Source of the DNA: Dermatemys mawii
Taxonomy: Eukaryota > Chordata > Testudines > Dermatemydidae
Reading direction: 5' to 3'
DNA: 64,000 nt
NCBI GenBank assembly: GCA_007922305.1
Contig: ML677364.1
Location: forward strand, 14,365,624-14,429,623
This document shows positions 34,907 to 45,982 of this stretch, one piece after another. A model generated the notes under the pieces. That model was not told the origin of the DNA. It did not search any database and saw only the letters and a program-made list of their open reading frames with translations. The position numbers and the translations under genes were made by a program. How positions within the stretch are numbered: position 1 is the first letter of the stretch; each line of letters begins with the position of its first letter.

Positions 34907-36000
34907 TGTGATGCTTTATATTGGGGAAGTGGCCATCTACATTAACATGATTGCTACTTGTACAAAAGTGTGATAGATCTTGTACAAAGTATGTCTCATA
35001 AGATATCATTGGAAAAGTTATATCCTGCTGTGTATTATTATCTTGTTATAAAGTGTGTATCAATGTTGTGTCTGGAGTTATGACATTTTGCTATGTGGTT
35101 GTAACTCAAACCAGTTGTGAGTCAGGGAAATGCCCAGGTTAGCTGTTCAGGAGTAACAAACAAGAAATGCTCTTTTTTTTCAGTCCCAGAGACACTTTGT
35201 ACATCAGGTTCCACACAGAAGAGACAGGCAAAGATTTACAATTCAAATGAAAGGGCTGGAGGAAGAGCACATAGACTTTGGAGGAGTGTAACACACCACG
35301 TAGACAATGAAGGCTTGACTCCACGGCACAGCCAGGATTTTTCCAGAAAAGGTGTCAAGGTATGAAAGGCAGGAACAGAGGCCCCTGATTACCTTTGTCC
35401 TCTTTCCGATCTCATTTCTGGATTGATGAACTTTGACCAGGAACATTTTGAACAAAGGACTGAGGTCCCCAATACTATTTGGGCAAATCCAGAGAGACTG
35501 ATAAACTAGCAGATAAACACCTCCCACCCCCTTGACATTTTGGATTTACAAGCTTTAATTCACCTGTGATGTAACTTGCCTGCTTTAAACATCTGAATAA
35601 CTTTCATTTCTTTCTTAGCTAATAATCTTTAGTTAGTTACTGAATTGGTTGGCAGCGTTGTCTTTGATGATATCCTGAGCATCTAGTGACCTGGGGTGAG
35701 TCATTGATCCTTTGGGATTGGGTGTAACCTAACGTGTGGTGATTTTTGGTTTTAATAAGCTTTCATCACAGAAGTTCAGTTGGTCTGGGTTGTAAATGAG
35801 ACCGGAGTGCTAACGCGACTTTAGCAGTCAGTGGCTTTATGGTGAGCTAGTAAAGTGACCCAGGAGCACACATATATTATTGATTTGGTTAAATCTAACT
35901 ATTGAATATCCCACCAGCTTGGGAGTGTTTGCCCAGTTTGGACAGTCCAACCTAATATTGGCACTCACAGTTGTGACCCTGACTAGACCCCACTGTCACA
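34907..36000 (+). repeat. Candidate solo LTR (1.09 kb)
   Basis: Starts TGTGATGCTTTATATTGGGG and ends CCCCACTGTCACA, the TG...CA form of an LTR, with no internal coding region. The 3' third is clearly homologous to 57760-58082: shared GGTGATTTTT, TTTTATCACA-like, GTGACCCAGG, GGTTAAATCTAA and CCACCAGCTTGGG blocks in the same order. No exact flanking duplication was found. Open stretches inside (35117-35365 plus, 35243-35527 minus) are accidental. LTR status is inferred from ends and from there being two copies of differing extent. Confidence 0.55.
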
Positions 36001-36959
36001 AACATAGACATTTTGAAACAATGACATATCCAACAATGGGAAAATAGCAGAAACCCTGCCCCCCCACAAAAAAAACCCAGAGGCATATGATCATTGAATC
36101 ACACTGTCTCTTTCCGTGCTTCACTCCAGTTTTGGGATTGAATCCAAGCATTACTCTTTGAGAAAGAGCTAAATAAACACAGTTTCAGGGAAGATTACCT
36201 GCATTGGTTCAGATTTCTGCCAGTAAGCAGTGGGGGAGGAGGGGGTGTTACTCTTGGAGTCTGGGCTACATCTACTATGAGTTTGAAGCAGTTCAGTAAT
36301 CCTTCTAATAAACAGCTTGAATATAGTGTTTCTTTCTTTTCTTTTAATGACTTGTTGGCTTATTGATGTCTTTTCCAAACTGATAGGCTTGGATTAAGTC
36401 TCTAGACTGAAGTAAATTATATGAGCAGAAGTTATTCACACATGTATTTTCTTTTGGTCTTTCTCCTCTTCATTTATAAGCATATCAAAAGCCTTCCTTT
36501 CCCTACTGCAGCTGGTTCACAGGTATGGATAGATTAATTGGGTTAGATAAAGTAAGTATTCACTCAAATCTTCACTCTAAAGCTCTATTAAGTCTGAACG
36601 TTTTTGTGATTCAGAAAAGTTCTTTAATTTTCATCTCTGTTTCTATTGCCTCTGATCTTTGGAAGCCTGCAGCTATTCTACTTCAACCTGTGATGCAGAT
36701 TTATAATTTCATTTTATACACTATGCTTATCAGTAGCATTCTACAACAATCAAAAGAGACACAGTTTTACAACATCTCATCTATCCTGACAGGACCTCAC
36801 AACTAAGACCCTCCACCTTTTAAATTGCTCATTCAGAAACAGCTGGAGTAAATAATTATTGTCAAATCTTATAAGGTATGCCTGATCACTACTTGGATGA
36901 GAAACCTCCAAGGAAAATCAAGGTGCTACAGGAGATGCTGATTATTTTGAAAGTGACAC
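36001..36959. other. No gene; unassigned sequence
   Basis: No domain or recognised repeat. An open stretch at 36525-36806 has no motif. Confidence 0.35.
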
Positions 36960-37356
36960 TGTGTCTTTAGGGGCCACTAAATGAAATTAATGGGCAGCAG
37001 GTTTAAAATAAATAAAAGGAAGAAGTTCTTCACGCAGTCGACAGTCAGCCTGTGGAACTCCTTGCCTGAGGAGGTTGTGAAGGCTAGGACTCTAACAGGT
37101 TTTAAAAGAGAACTGGATAAACTGGAAAAATTCATAAATTAGTGGCTATTAGGCAGAATGGGTAAGGAATGGTGTCCCTAGCCTCTGTTTATCAGAGGGT
37201 TGTGATGTATGGCAGGAGAGAGATCACTTGATCATTACCTGTTAGGTTCACTCCCTCTGGGGCACCTGACATTGGCCACTGTTGGCAGACAGCATACTGG
37301 GCCAGATGGACCTTTGGTCTGACCCACTATGGTCATTCTTATGCTATTATGTTCTG
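36960..37356 (+). mobile_element. CR1 LINE 3' end, plus strand
   Basis: The best CR1 copy of this subfamily here. The first part encodes the end of ORF2 (GSRFKINKRKKFFTQSTVS, LWNSLPEEVVKARTLTGFKR in broken frames), then the 3' region GTGTCCCTAGCCTCTGTTTA, GATCACTTGATCATTACCTG, GGCACCTGACATTGGCCACT, CCAGATGGACCTTTGGTCTG and the short terminal repeat near ATTCTTATGCTATTATGTTC. 5' truncated as usual for LINEs. Confidence 0.85.
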
Positions 37357-39000
37357 ATTTATTCTGAACCAATATTATTCAGGTCGTGAAGGGACCCTGC
37401 ATTTCTGGAGATGCCTGCCACCTTTGACTAACTGTATTTGAGAGCTCTCCTACAGTACAGTGATGGGGGCTGGTATAAAAGCCAAGGGAGACAGAGACAG
37501 GTTTTTGGTTTACTTTCAGTTGCAGAAGGGATCCTAGTTGGGACAAGTACCCAACACTTCTTGGGTAGCAAAGTACACTGACTCCCCAAGGGGCTTATAT
37601 CTATCACCAACAAACTCTGGGATGTAACCCGCACATTTACATCTCTTCAGAGCAGCCCTGTGGCTCACTCTTCCTTCTCTTAATCAGTGACATGGTAGAA
37701 ATAGTCCCTCTCTCACAGGTTTTCAGAAAGCAGTGGATGGTCACTTTCCTCAGAAACCTTTTCAGGGAGGAACACAGTTGTGGGCTACTGTCTTCCCATA
37801 CCATAAGAGTCATTTGTGGCAGAAAGTACAAAGAGGAGGTACTAGTCTTACCTACCCATGAATGGCTAACTTAGAGTAAGAAAAATCTCCCCTTCCTTCC
37901 TCTTGCAGCCCGTCAGTAACTAAAATCATCAGGAGAGCAGGCCCATAATCCATTGTGTGATAACTAGGGAACATATTATAATTATCACATGTATTCATTT
38001 TACACAGGTATCAATTATTATTCAAGGTGCAAGACAGTGGAACATCAAGTCTGATGCTTGTAGGTATTCATAGCATTAATTAAGCCTTAAATTGAAACAG
38101 GATTTCTAGGAATAAATACTAGGTAAGATTAAAGGTCTTTGACTGGCCAACTAGCCATCACTACCTAGTTGGACATGAATCCTGAAAAAATCACTTTCGC
38201 TTAGGATATTACTTAAAGCACTGTTTAAATGTGAAATTATTCTTTTGCTATGTATTTTAAAACATGACTGTCATATCTTTAGCAATAATGCAACAAGAAT
38301 GTTACATACAAAATGCAGAACATGGTCCCGCTCACAAATTTGCAAATAGCATTTGGATGTGTTTTGGAAAACAAGATATTTTTATATATATTTTGAAGGC
38401 TGCATTTTAAGCACAGAGTGGAAACCTGATTTGTCATAGTGGACCATAAGCATCCTTCTTGGAACTTATCACTTTTCTGAGATATATAGTTTTATATTCT
38501 TGGTAATAATGGATACATGTAGATAGACAAGTGCAAGTACAGCTTTTATGCATGAACACCTATACCGACTAACACTTCTGAGCAAGCTCACTTAAAAAAA
38601 GATGGAATTTTCATTCAAGGATGCCAGAAAAACATTCAAGTCTCCTAAAATACCATAGGAGAGCAATTTTCAGTTATATGCTTCAGTTTGGAACAGAAAT
38701 ACCTTTTCCATTCACTTCTCTGGAAATGGAGCGTTTACCACACTAACTTCAAACTGGAATAAGGTGATATAAAACTGGAATAGATTTGAATTTACTGTAA
38801 GCTCCTTGAGATGCAGACCTCGTTATCTTACTTTTATATATTTGGAGAATAAAATGTCTCTTTAAAAATAATGGCTAGTAGCAATAACATGAAGACCTTG
38901 GTATGACCACTGCTTTCTTAAAGGGGTGACATATCAATTATTGACTTTTCTCAATATGCAGTGAAGTGATTATAGTGAATGCAGTGTTGGTCCCAGGATA
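37357..39000. other. No gene; unassigned sequence
   Basis: About 1.6 kb without recognised content. Open stretches at 37428-37634 and 37637-37831 lack domains. Confidence 0.35.
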
Positions 39001-39105
39001 TCAGACACACAAGGTGGGTGAATTAATATATTTTATTGGATCTACTTCTGTTGGTGAAAGAGAGACAAGATTTCGAGTCACACAAAGCTCTTCTGGAAGC
39101 AGTAG
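39001..39105. repeat. Dispersed repeat fragment
   Basis: ACACAAGGTGGGTGAATTAA, TATTTTATTGGATCTACTTC, TGTTGGTGAAAGAGAGACAA, TTTCGAGTCACACAAAGCTC. I recognise this phrase order as a dispersed repeat of sauropsid genomes but do not know its class. Confidence 0.45.
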
Positions 39106-39914
39106 CTTGGAATGACTGTTGAGAGATTATGCATGTATGCTGATTGACTTTAAAATACATACTCAATTGAAGAGTCACCAACAGTCAAAGCTAAGATGCC
39201 TGAAAGGTTCACCAGACATGTCACCATGTTCACGAGAAGTCATCTGACCATTTATAGGCAATCTCATTATATCTTTTCCCAGGCTTCTTATCTGCACATT
39301 ATGTGGACCAAATGATCTTAGCTTGTGTTTTCTATGATATTGGCCTAAGGATCTTCTCTGATTAATTGTCTGTGTGGTTTTTCAAATCTGACAGCTCCTG
39401 TTGAAGAAAGGAGAAGGCAGTTCATCTTTTCAAGCTTGCATTTCCCGAGAGGGAGAGACTTGTACATTTCCCCATGGGGGTTTTATTTGTTGAGGCTTTC
39501 CAAAGCGTACTGATTGTACATGTAAAGCAAACCACAGAAGAAACATTTAAAACATTTTAAAGGCAAGAACTTAAAGTGGCCCCATGTAGGGAGTGAAGAA
39601 GAGTAAGGCCATGGGTAGTAGCACAGAAGGACGAACAGTGTCACCACTATGGGACCACTATGCCCCAGAGGGGTTGATAAGAAAGCCAGCTGCTGAGGAG
39701 TGGGAAGAGATCACCAATTTGCCTGCAACTTTCTCTGATCAAAGGATTTACATTTGTGGATACTCTTGGGGTATGTCTACACTACAAACTTATGTTGATT
39801 TTGTTAAAGTTGATTTTGTAAAGCAGAATGTATAAAATCGATTTTGTGTGTCCACACTAAACACAGTAAGTTGGCATTGTTCGTCCACACTACAGTGGGA
39901 AGCGTCGACATAGT

Positions 39915-40015
39915 GAGTGGTACACTGTGGGTACCTATCCCACAGTTCCTGGAGTCCCAGCAGGCACCATTTCGAGTGGTGCACTGTGGGTAGCTATCGC
40001 ACAGTTCCCAGAGTC
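39915..40015 (+). repeat. Two 42-bp near-identical palindrome-bearing repeats in the Harbinger leader
   Basis: 39915-39956 and 39974-40015 share the pattern GAGTGGTRCACTGTGGGTAS and CTATCSCACAGTTCC. Each holds inverted ACTGTGGG...CCCACAGT (copy 2 with one mismatch). They lie between the terminal repeat and the transposase, where transposase or promoter-binding sites would be expected. Confidence 0.6.
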
Positions 40016-40223
40016 TCTGCTGCCCATTGGAATTCTGGGTTGAGCTCCCAGTGTTTGATGGGGCAAAAAATTTGTTGCAGGTAGTTTTGGGTACATGTTG
40101 TCAGTCGCCCCTCCCTCTGTGAAAGCAATGGCAGGCAATCATTTCACACCCTTTTCCCTGGATTTCCCGCGCAGATGCCATAGCACCGCAAGAATGGAGC
40201 CTGCTTAGATCACCGCGGCAGTT

Positions 40224-41890
40224 ATGAGCATTGTAAACACCTCAAGCATTATTGTGCAGTTTGTGCAGAACCTGCAAAAGAAGGCGAGGAGGCAATGGCA
40301 GCATGGTGGCAAGATTGATGAGGACAAGAGTGAAGAAGACATGGACACAGAATCTTTTCAGAGCATGAACCCTGGCAATTTGGACATCCTGGTGGCAATG
40401 GGACAGGCTCATGCCATGGAACGTTGATTCTGGGCTCGAGAAACAAGCACAGATGAGTGGGACCACATAGTGTTGCAGGTCTGGCATGATTCCCAGTGGC
40501 TCTGAAACTTTCGAATGCATAAGGCCACTTTCATGGAACTTTGTGACTTGCTTTCCCCTTCCCTGAAGCGCAAAAATACGAAGATGAGAGCCACCCTCGC
40601 AGTTCGAAAGCGAGTGTCGATAGCAGTAGCATATCTGGGGGGATGTTCAGGGAGAGCAGACGCTTCCTCTGAGGACAGATTCCCAAAAGCGGCACCTTTT
40701 GTACTCACCGGGAGGAGCAGGGGGGACTCAAGGTGCTGCCGTCAACATGCTGCCGCTGGACAAAGCGGGTCCATCTGCTGAAAAGCCACCAACAGGGCTC
40801 CACTTCTTTCAGCGGCATTTTGGCGGCCATACCCGCTCCACTGCTTTGTCTGGCTGCAGCATTTCGGCGGCAGCTTCACCAGGTAAATTTTGTTTTTTTT
40901 CTCCTCCTACTTGAAAAGACGAAGTGGCACCTTTTTTTTAAAAAAAAAAAAAATTTCTGGTGCCTTTTTTTTGGATGGTGCCTTTTTTTTTGGGTGGTCA
41001 CTCCTCCTGCAGTTCAAACCTGGCTACGCCCCTGGGCGATAGCCCTCTGGAAGCTTGCAACACCAGACAGCTACCGGTCAGTCAGGAATCAATTTGGAGT
41101 GGGTAAATCTACTGTGGGGGCTGCTATGAAGCAAGTAGCCAATGCAATCACAGAGCTGCTGCTATCAAGGGTAGTGACTCTGGGAAATGTTCAGGTCATA
41201 GTAGATGGCTTTGCTGCAATGGGATTCCCTACTTGTGGTGGGGCGATAGATGGAACACATATCCCTATCCTGGGACCAGACCACCTTGGCAGCCAGTACA
41301 TAAACCACAAGTGGTACTTTTCAATGGTACCACAAGTACTGGTGCTTCACAAGAGACTTTTCACTGACATCAACATGGGATGTCCGGGAAAGGTACGTGA
41401 CGCTCGCATCTTCAGGAACTCTGGTCTGTTTGAACAGCTGCAGGAAGGGACTTACTTCCCAGAACAGAAAATTACTGTTGGGAATGTTGAAATGCCTATA
41501 GTTATCCTCGGGGACCCAGCCTACCCCTTAATGCCATGGCTCATGAAGCCATACACTGGCTCCCTGGACAGTGGTAAGGAGCAGTTCAACTATAAGCTGA
41601 GCGAGTGCAGAATGGTGGTAGAGTGTGCATTTAAAAGCTCACTGGCGCAGTTTATCTTAGACCTCAGCTAAACCAATATTCCCACTGTTATTTCTGCTTG
41701 CTGTGTGCTCCACAATATCCGTGAGAGTAAGGGGGAGATGTTTCTGCAGGGAAGGGAGGTTGAGGCAAATCGCCTGGCAGCCAGTTACGTGCAGTCAGAC
41801 TCCAGGGCGATTAGAAGAGCATAGCTGGGTGCCCTGCGCATCAGAGAAGCTTTGAAAACCAGTTTCATGACTGGCCAGGCTACGGTGTGA
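40224..41890 (+). pseudogene. PIF/Harbinger transposase (HARBI1-like), broken and interrupted
   Basis: Coding match starts at ATG 40224 (MSIVNTSSIIVQF). Stops occur at 40425 and 40503 in the same frame, followed by NFRMHKATFMELCDLLSPSL and AVRKRVSIAV to 40623. After the 411-bp insertion the match resumes at 41043 as LWKLATPDSYRSVRNQFGVG, then KSTVGAAM, FPTCGGAIDGTHI, KVRDARIFRNSGLF, ILGDPAYPLMPWLMKPY and ECRMVVECAFK. These are the DDE nuclease motifs: the three acidic residues are visible as the D of AIDGTH, the D of GDPAY and the E of VVECAF. Near 41630-41671 small indels and a stop break the frame; TNIPTVISACCVLHNI continues beyond, with a further stop at 41821 and the natural-looking end TGA at 41888. 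In life it would cut and join the element ends in the nucleus. This copy cannot. Confidence 0.9.
40624..41034. mobile_element. 411-bp hAT-like element nested in the Harbinger transposase
   Basis: The coding match breaks after GTCGATAG (40616-40623) and resumes after GGCGATAG (41035-41042), an 8-bp duplication with one mismatch. The right end inverted reads CAGGGGCGTAGCCAGG; the left end CAGTAGCATATCTGGG aligns to it with several changes. Length plus one duplication is 419 bp. The inside has no coding capacity, with T and A runs at 40929-40995. Because these bases interrupt the reading frame of a conserved domain, the insertion is clear, even if its class is inferred only from the 8-bp duplication and CAG ends. 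Confidence 0.8.
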
Positions 41891-42148
41891 CAGTTATGTT
41901 TGTTTCTCCTTGATGAAAACCTGCCCCCTTGGTTGACTCTACTTCCTTGTAAGCCCACCACCCTCCCCGCTTTGATCACAGCTTTCAGAGGCAATACAGT
42001 CATTGGTGGTTCAAAATCATGCATTCTTTATTAATTCATCACAGAAATAGAGGGATAATTGCCAAGGTAGCCTGGGAGGAGGGAAGCACCAGATGGCGTG
42101 GTGGATGAGGGGAGGAGGAAAGGACAAAGCCACACTGCACTTCAAAAC

Positions 42149-42580
42149 TTACGGAATGCCAGCCTTCTGTTGCTTGGGCAGTCCTCTGGACTGGGATGGA
42201 GTAGCCTCCCTGGCCCGCCTTTTTGGGAGTCTGGGTGAGGAGGCTATAGAACTTGCAGGGGAGGGTGAGCGGTTACACAGGGGCTGCAATGGTGGTCTGT
42301 CTCCTTCTGCCTTTCCTGCAGCTCTACCAGACGCTGGAGCATGTCAGTTTGATCCCTCAGTAGCCACAGCATTCATCCTGCCTCCTCTCACTACGCTCTC
42401 ACCACCTCTCATCTTGATTGTCACTCCTGTCCTCACGTTCATTTACTGCCTTCCTGGACTGTAACATTGTTTGTCTCCACGCATTTTTCTGAGCTCTTTC
42501 AGTGTGGGAAGACTGCATGAGCTCAGAGAACATTTCATCGTGCATGCGTTTTTTTGCCTTCCTATGTCTCTAGCGTCTGA
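42149..42580 (-). pseudogene. Harbinger accessory (Myb/SANT-type) protein C-terminal part, broken
   Basis: On the minus strand near 42560-42440 the frame reads RKAKKRMHDEMFSELMQSS, HTERAQKNAWRQTMLQSRKA and VNEREDRSDNQDERW before a stop. Around 42325-42149, in a shifted frame, LVELQERQ is followed by RPPLQPLCNRSPSPASSIAS and SPRLPKRRAREATPSQSR, ending at TAA 42151-42149. The polar, coiled-coil-like middle and basic tail resemble the C-terminal half of the second protein of Harbinger elements, whose N-terminal Myb/SANT domain binds DNA. That domain is not recognisable upstream. At least one frameshift (near 42305) and one stop break it. It converges on the transposase. Confidence 0.65.
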
Positions 42581-42900
42581 GACAGAGATGATAGGGGGAG
42601 GATTGAAACATTTAAAGCTGAGGGAGGAAAAAAAGGGAGAGTAATATTTAAAAGATACATTTTACAGAACAATGGGTATATTCTTTCCCGGTGAGCCAAA
42701 CTATTGACATTACATAGCACATGTGCTTTTGGTACAAGGTGGCATTTCACATCTTATATTGAATGCCTGCAGGTTTGGTGTGAGAGATCACACACGCAGG
42801 ACCAGACAACAGAATTCGGCTTGCAGGAAACCATGGTAAGTCATAGTCTTTCGGCTTCTTCAGCCTTCGTAACATGGGGGAAGGGGTGGCATATAATTGG

Positions 42901-44384
42901 CTCTTCAACAAGATCATCTGGAGCTATGCCACCCACGGATTCCCTAATAGCAAGAGAATCCTCAGCTGCCCACTGAAGGCAGGTTTTAGTCCCTGTTGTG
43001 CTGACAGAGCAGGGTAAAGGAGATTTACTGTGGATGAGGCTCTTCAAGAGTAGAAGAAATATAATCCATAGCCCAGGATGAGGGAACACATTGTCTTACT
43101 TATTTCAGATGGTAGCATCTGTTTCTGATTAGTCCGGTTGTTATAATTCTATTGTCAAGTGTTAATGAGGATGTAAAGAATTACCTTTCAAACTATCACA
43201 GTGTCACCTGCATGCAGTTAACATGTTATCATTTATTATTGTTGCATCTGCAGGATATAAATTAACTGTCTCCACAGTTGGCTGCTGTAACATTTCAGGA
43301 GTTCTCTAATCTTTTTTTCTTGTGAATTATGGAAACTGATGAAAACCAGCAAATGAATAAAACACTTTCACTAATGTATTATATTTAAGTGGCCATAAAC
43401 ACTATTAATTTAAGTATTTTTTCCACTTTGCTTTGGAGTGGATAACCAACAACCTTCAATAAGAAGCAGATTGATGTAATACACCTGGAATTTCTTTGTG
43501 CATTGGTTCCTTTCCTAGGTTTTGTAAACTGCCATAATTTCTCCAGTCAGTCTAGATTCCCTTGTCAACTTGCATGCTCATTAATAAAAATAAAATATTT
43601 CATGTTTCATAGCACTTTACCCCTTTAAACACTCACTAATGACTGTACTGTATAAGTCTCCATTTCTAGAAGAAAACAATTTAAAGACTTTCTAGACAGG
43701 CATTTTGAGTCAGCATGGTGGTAACACCATTGTAAATGGGGCATGTTAGCCGAAACTATGAGGAATCTCAAATGATGATAAAAACTTGGAACAAAGCTGG
43801 AAAACTTGGAATACCATTTGGTGGCCCATCTGTACTAGCTTAGACTGTTAATAGAAGCAGCTGTGGTCATGGCATAGACAATGTCTAGTTGTACTGTATT
43901 CCATTTTTTTGTTCCATGTTTACACATTGCTTTTCTACTGGTCTCTGTTTCTGTAACAATTCAGAATCAGCTGCTGCCAATGATGTCATCTTCAAATGTG
44001 TGGTATGTGGTGGCAGAACTCTTGACAATAAAGTCGTGCAGCACACTAATTGTTCACTAGTTTGGTGGCAGGTAAACTAATCAACATACCTGATTGTCTT
44101 TGAACATCTTTTTGCTGTGAGATGCTACAGTTGCAGTTGAAAAAGTGTCTGAAGCAGTAATAATAATTATTAATAAAAAACGGTAAGCATGACAGACTTG
44201 GACCATCCAAGGTGTTAGGACCTAAATGTGTTTCTGTAAGTAGGCTACCAGCACTGCAAATTCTAACCATAAGTCAGATGTTCAATTTAGTTTAGTGCAG
44301 ATGCCTTAAAAATAGTAAGATGTGTCTTAGTCCCTTAGGTCCAGAACCTCAGTGGTAGAATCCTCATCGCCAAGCTAGCACTTA
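42901..44384. other. No gene; unassigned sequence
   Basis: About 1.5 kb after the Harbinger remnant with no recognised repeat, terminal repeat or coding segment. Confidence 0.35.
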
Positions 44385-44551
44385 GTCTGGTCAGACATTG
44401 CACCACTTCCCGCAGCCCCCATTGAACCAGGATGGTGAACTGCGGCCAGTGGGAGCCGCAGTCGGCGAAACGCCAGGTAAACAAAGCAGCAGGGCCCGCT
44501 AAGGGTGCTTACCCTGCAGTCCCACGTGCCAGCGTTGCCGATCTCTGGCAT
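44385..44551 (-). mobile_element. hAT-like MITE, second copy (inverse orientation)
   Basis: Plus strand: ATTGCACCACTTCCCGCAGC, GTGAACTGCGGCCAGTGGGA, GCCAGGTAAACAAAGCAGCA, GTGCCAGCGTTGCCGATCTC. Inverted, it starts TGCCAGAGATCGGCAACGCT, comparable to CTGGGATCAGCAACC at 26305. GC-rich and non-coding. No target duplication is evident. Confidence 0.6.
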
Positions 44552-45950
44552 AGAGAGAGTTAGACCCAGAAGAAGGGGATCCTCAGAAGCTGGCAAACTG
44601 AGTAGGGAGTCACCTAAGCTAAACAGGAGTGAAATACCACAGAGAGGGTTTGGGAAGAAGTGAGGGGTTTAGGCACTTAAGCCTAATGTGCTTGGCTGAT
44701 GGGCCACAGAGACGCTCATCTTTAGATCAGGATCCTCAGACATGAACCCTCTCCTACAGTTAGACCAACCTGTTAGGTAGCTCAAGCCCTAGCAGCTGAA
44801 TCTGTCTGTCTGTCTCTCTTTTTCTTCTCCTCACACTCAGTATCTCTTTCGTGCTTGCCCTATGTTTCCCTGTACCCACAGCTGTCTTTTGTGTGGCTGC
44901 TGTGCTGGTTCCCCACTTATCTCTGGTATGCATCTGGCCCTCCTGATGTGGGATCTTATAGGTATCAAGTCTTCGGCATGCTCAGAACACACTTCTAGGA
45001 TCTGGCCCCACTGATGAGGTGAACATTACCCTGCCTAGTTTGAGAATCCTTCTTCAGGGTCTCTGGAGCTTCAGCTTGAATTAGGACCTCAAGCTGCTCA
45101 TTAGCAGGGGGTAGTAACAGGGCATAGGCAGCTGGCAGGGACGTAAGTGCCTCTGAGATTAGGAGGCTCTGAGAGACAGTTATGGAAATGTCAATGTGCC
45201 TAAATAGTGCACTTAGGTTAGCTATCTCAAGAGGCAGATAGAGAGACCTTTGAGGACCTTTGAGATTTGAGTCAGGCTTGTAGCAGTTTTCCCATTTAAT
45301 TTCTGCTCTCCATGTCACAGTAAGCTGAAGTGAAGGTTGGTCATAGAGATGTTTGCATGACAGATGCACTCCAAACTTGGCCTATTTTTGAGGATGTTCA
45401 GGTCAAGGGTTTTAGTTCAGGCCATCCTTTCATTTATGTGTTTTATAGTTAATTCTTACCAGAAGATTAAAAATATGCGGTATATTAAGTACATCCATAA
45501 ATCAATAAAGCTAATATGTCAATTAGCTTACTTTAGTGTGACATGCTACATTTGAAATATACCAGGCCATGCAAAAAGATATTTTTTAATAATATGGTAC
45601 TATGATATTTTTCTCTGAACACATGAACCACTAGAGGCCACCATACACCTCTTCAAAAAAGACTTCTTCCTGGGGGCAAACCTTAAAATATATTTCACTT
45701 ACACGTGTGTTTGCTTCTGCAAGCTTTCTAAAGAAAGGGTTTTCTTGCAATCCTTCTCTCCCTCCTGAAGCCACAGTGGTGTCATAATGGAGAATGTGTA
45801 ACATTAAAATAATGTCCCTGGCAACAGACTGTAGAGCTGGATAACACTAGATTATGACTTCACTTCAGGAGAAGTACATTTCTGTGAGAAATATTCCTGC
45901 ATAAAACAATTATTAGCTATTAAAAAAATTTAAAATGGCAAAGTGAATTG

Positions 45951-45982
<32 letters not shown>

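Larger units (their letters stand above)
39768..42900. mobile_element. Decayed autonomous PIF/Harbinger transposon
   Basis: The left end GGGTATGTCTACACTACAAA is a Harbinger-type terminus, very like GGGTATGGTTACACT of the MITE at 22464. Inside are two convergent remnants: a transposase on the plus strand (40224-41890) and an accessory protein on the minus strand (42149-42580), which is the two-gene plan of Harbinger elements. The recognised sequence fades near 42890; no right terminal repeat (AGTGTAGACATACC expected) is found up to 43.1 kb, so the right end is lost. For the same reason no target duplication can be shown. A separate 411-bp element has inserted in the transposase. Confidence 0.85.

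Noticed and set aside
40733..41034. First part of the 312-codon open stretch as transposase N-terminus
   Set aside because: These codons belong to the inserted hAT-like element; the true upstream coding part is at 40224-40623.
42093..42464. 123-codon plus-strand open stretch
   Set aside because: It is the shadow of the minus-strand Harbinger accessory protein, whose motifs match the family.
44995..45369. 124-codon minus-strand open stretch
   Set aside because: No domain; sequence around it has features of an old repeat.
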